Assembly: GCA_905182985.1 (NCBI GenBank)
Contig: CAJJDN010000073.1
Location: 132,327-196,326 of the forward strand
Source: Paramecium sonneborni
Taxonomy: Eukaryota; Ciliophora; Oligohymenophorea; Peniculida; Parameciidae
DNA: 64,000 nt
Direction of reading: 5' to 3'
A model generated the notes under the pieces. It ran no database searches. It saw only the letters and a list, made by a program, of their open reading frames with translations, and had not been told where the DNA came from. The number at the start of each line of letters is the position of its first letter. Positions within the stretch are counted from its first letter, which is position 1. Both the position numbers and the translations under genes were made by a program. Positions 63,480 to 64,000 of the stretch are shown here, piece after piece.

Positions 63480-63915
63480 TTTGAGTAAATTTATAATTAA
63501 ATATGAATTAATTAATCCATGATTTAAAAAATTACTTAATGAGAATTTAAATTTGAAAATATTTATTATGACTATAATTCTTCAAAGCATTGCTTCATTT
63601 GTTAATTAAAATATGAATAATTAAAATTTCTTTTTTGTTAATATAATATTATATTGAAAAACATGCATCTAATAAATAATTTATATAATCATGTAATGAA
63701 AATTGAATAGAAAGGAATAATTCTGAAATTATTGTATTTAAAAACCCAATATTAACAAAACAAATATCAAAGAAAATAGTGAAGTATTTAAAGGTCTGAA
63801 TGTTTCCATAAACACATTAGAACAAGTATATTAAATGATTCCAAAAAGAAATTAATGTATAGGGGTAAATTATTAAATATAATCACCTGAAAAATAACTC
63901 CCCAATTATTAAAAT
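63480..63915. other. Intergenic stretch between divergent genes
   Basis: About 435 bases. A 41-codon ORF (MHLINNLYNHVMKI...) near 63663 is the longest frame seen and is probably chance. It likely holds the upstream regions of the two flanking divergent genes. Confidence 0.45.
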
Positions 63916-64000
63916 ATGAATTAATAATAGGAAAACTAAGATGAATTGATTTAAAAATTGAATACGATTGCCTAAAAATTCAAGGAAGATATTATTGAAT
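63916..64000 (+). CDS. Start of a gene cut by the window end
   Basis: ATG 63916 opens 28 codons to the end of the window (MNQQQENQDELIQKLNT, then IAQKFKEDIIE). The Gln/Glu/Lys-rich helical start resembles the other coiled-coil genes here. Nothing more can be said about the product. Confidence 0.5.

Noticed and set aside
1..64000. Telomeric repeats, tRNA or rRNA genes, transposase genes or CRISPR arrays
   Set aside because: None was seen on reading both strands; no CCCCAA/CCCAAA-type arrays, cloverleaf-like segments or spaced repeats were found, and the only repeats are the contig overlaps and one microsatellite.

Overview
The window comes from the macronuclear genome of a ciliate, almost certainly a Paramecium. 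It is very AT-rich. Long reading frames appear only when TAA and TAG are read as glutamine and TGA is the sole stop. This is confirmed inside conserved motifs: the Q of the ABC signature LSGGQ is TAA at 415-417 and again at 37338-37340. Introns are tiny (about 19-35 nt, GTA...TAG) and genes lie close together on both strands. All coordinates and products below assume this code; standard-code reading gives only fragments.

Layout. 1-3659 (+) is the 3' part of an ABCA-type transporter. 3710-7043 (-) holds an H-type lectin-like secreted protein, a coiled-coil protein and a small protein with an N-myristoylation signal. A doubtful small ORF (7101-7586, -) follows, then a PX-domain protein (8078, +), an FCP1/SCP-type phosphatase (8808, +), a small unknown gene and sphingosine-1-phosphate lyase (12287-14036, +). 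14046-23863 (-) carries a poly-Asn coiled-coil protein, a very large multi-membrane PAS-domain protein and a coiled-coil protein of unknown role. 25898-27406 (-) is a SIZ1-like SUMO E3 ligase (PHD, PINIT, SP-RING). 28331-33620 (+) is a paralogue of the large membrane/PAS protein. It is followed by a Myb/SANT protein (33691, +) and a full ABCC/MRP-type transporter (35025-39706, +). 39809-50116 holds an unknown gene (-), a coiled-coil gene (+), a PRMT-like protein lacking catalytic residues (-), a possible thioredoxin-fold protein (-), a C2-plus-membrane protein (-) and another coiled-coil gene (+). 50578-57798 (-) is one giant TRANK1-like UvrD-family helicase gene. 59148-64000 has four further genes of unknown function, the last cut by the window edge.

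Assembly. Five single-N positions (11441, 25401, 43392, 47296, 58219) are each flanked by two exact copies of the same 1.12-1.21 kb. These look like unmerged overlapping contig ends, not biological tandem duplications. Genes crossing them therefore appear with a duplicated fragment.

Many genes are intact over kilobases: the ABCA and ABCC transporters, the PAS protein at 28331, the C2 protein, the coiled-coil genes at 40749 and 48833, and most of the helicase. Others carry single-base frame breaks, often in homopolymers. These may be sequence errors, unrecognised introns or real decay, and each is noted. I see no tRNA, rRNA, transposon, CRISPR array or telomeric repeat.
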